Below, piece after piece: positions 20,611-21,141 of a stretch of 21,141 nucleotides of DNA. A program made the position numbers and the translations under genes. The notes beneath the pieces were generated by a model. The model saw nothing but the letters and a program-made list of their open reading frames with translations. It did no database searches and was not told where the DNA came from. Position 1 is the first letter of the stretch; the number at the start of each line of letters is the position of its first letter. Source of the stretch: Smittium mucronatum (Eukaryota > Kickxellomycota > Harpellomycetes > Harpellales > Legeriomycetaceae); contig LSSL01000391.1 in the NCBI GenBank assembly GCA_001953115.1, positions 3,762 through 24,902 of the forward strand, in the 5' to 3' direction.

Positions 20611-21141
20611 CCCCTAAGGGTGAAATACCTTGAATTGATTTAGGGGCTTATAATGTACTTTTCGAAGTACACTAGACCAAAATTTTATCCAGCGTTGTAC
20701 TATTCTTGGTTGGGAGTAGTGGAGACAGCGCACAGCGATTCTGAGGACAGCGATTCAAGAGGAGGACCATCTCGAAACAGGAGGAACCGATCGCTTAGCA
20801 CAGCTGAGACATAGTCTAGTGCACAAGTCCAGCGTTTGACAGTCAGGCTGATCTCAGCGTATAACAGCTATTTGTAGGAAAGCCATGTCGATCAATCCCA
20901 CGTTTGGGTAGGAGACTAATTTTATTAATCCTGTTAGAAGCAGGCTCTGGCTAGGAGCTCAGAAGCTTCAATGAACTAATTTCATTGACTAAGAGCTTAA
21001 CTCTTGACTGCATGTAACCTCAGAATCCAGCATACTTGAAACAATGCCAAGGGGGGTTTTTTGGTTGGTAGATTGAAACCTTTTCCCGTAGGTATGCAGC
21101 CGGTAGTCTGGCAGAGGAGCTTATTGTGGTTAGGATAATAG
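20611..21141 (+). mobile_element. SINE-like retroposon, second copy, 3' end outside window
   Basis: This copy is homologous over its full visible length to the reverse complement of 12165-12698. It starts at CCCCTAA (20611-20617), the same terminus as the other copy, and the pairing TTAGGGG lies at 20640-20646. The bases just upstream also allow CACCC-CTAA-GGGTG (20609-20622) to form a small hairpin. Shared blocks include AAGAATAGTAC (reverse-complemented here), CCGATCG, CAGCTATTTGTAGGAAAGCC and CCCACGTTTGGGTAG. Differences are scattered substitutions and a few short gaps, so both copies are old or come from different subfamilies. The oligo-A tail and right target duplication would lie beyond the window edge, so insertion boundaries on that side cannot be checked. 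Confidence 0.8.

Noticed and set aside
1..21141. CRISPR array, phage, plasmid or bacterial operon
   Set aside because: There are no regularly spaced direct repeats, no dense ORFs and no ribosome-site pattern. Retroposon hallmarks point to a eukaryotic nuclear genome.

Overview
This is an A+T-rich (by eye well over 70% A/T), gene-poor eukaryotic window. I find no intact protein-coding gene, no operon-like packing, no bacterial promoter or ribosome-site pattern, and no rRNA, tRNA or CRISPR array. It reads as intergenic DNA filled with decayed transposable elements. The recognisable relics are a non-LTR retrotransposon (LINE), a DIRS/Ngaro-type tyrosine-recombinase retroelement, two copies of a SINE-like family and a foldback-type inverted-repeat element. 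Such a mixture in A/T-rich DNA would suit a repeat-rich early-diverging fungus (Glomeromycotina or Mucoromycota, for example), but an invertebrate or protist cannot be excluded. The host assignment is weak inference.

Layout. Positions 1-244 (minus) hold a partial open frame broken by one stop, followed by a small GC-rich patch to about 500. From about 500 to 7000 there is only A/T-rich DNA with one nested hairpin near 5.94-6.04 kb. From about 10.1 kb down to 7.1 kb, on the minus strand, lies a LINE ORF2 relic; reverse transcriptase landmarks survive in the correct order but are scattered over frames with many stops. At 12.07-12.70 kb (minus) is a complete SINE-like insertion with an oligo-A tail and a perfect 15-bp target-site duplication. 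Around 13.7-14.1 kb (minus) are unidentified coding-like fragments. An inverted-repeat element occupies about 14.17-15.04 kb. Short related repeats follow at 15.06 and 16.2-16.3 kb, then simple repeats.

From 19.35 kb down to 16.74 kb, on the minus strand, is a DIRS-like retroelement: a probable gag remnant, then reverse transcriptase, then RNase H, in the expected order. It is broken by frameshifts and stops, including one frame change at a C/G-rich homopolymer. No recombinase gene is visible. The last 530 bases hold a second SINE-like copy in the opposite orientation (plus), running off the window edge, about 85% identical to the first by eye.

These parts do not work together as a pathway; they are successive insertions that have decayed. 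All recognisable coding relics lie on the minus strand. Relic calls rest on my own six-frame reading and on ordered motif matches to known families, not on any database search.
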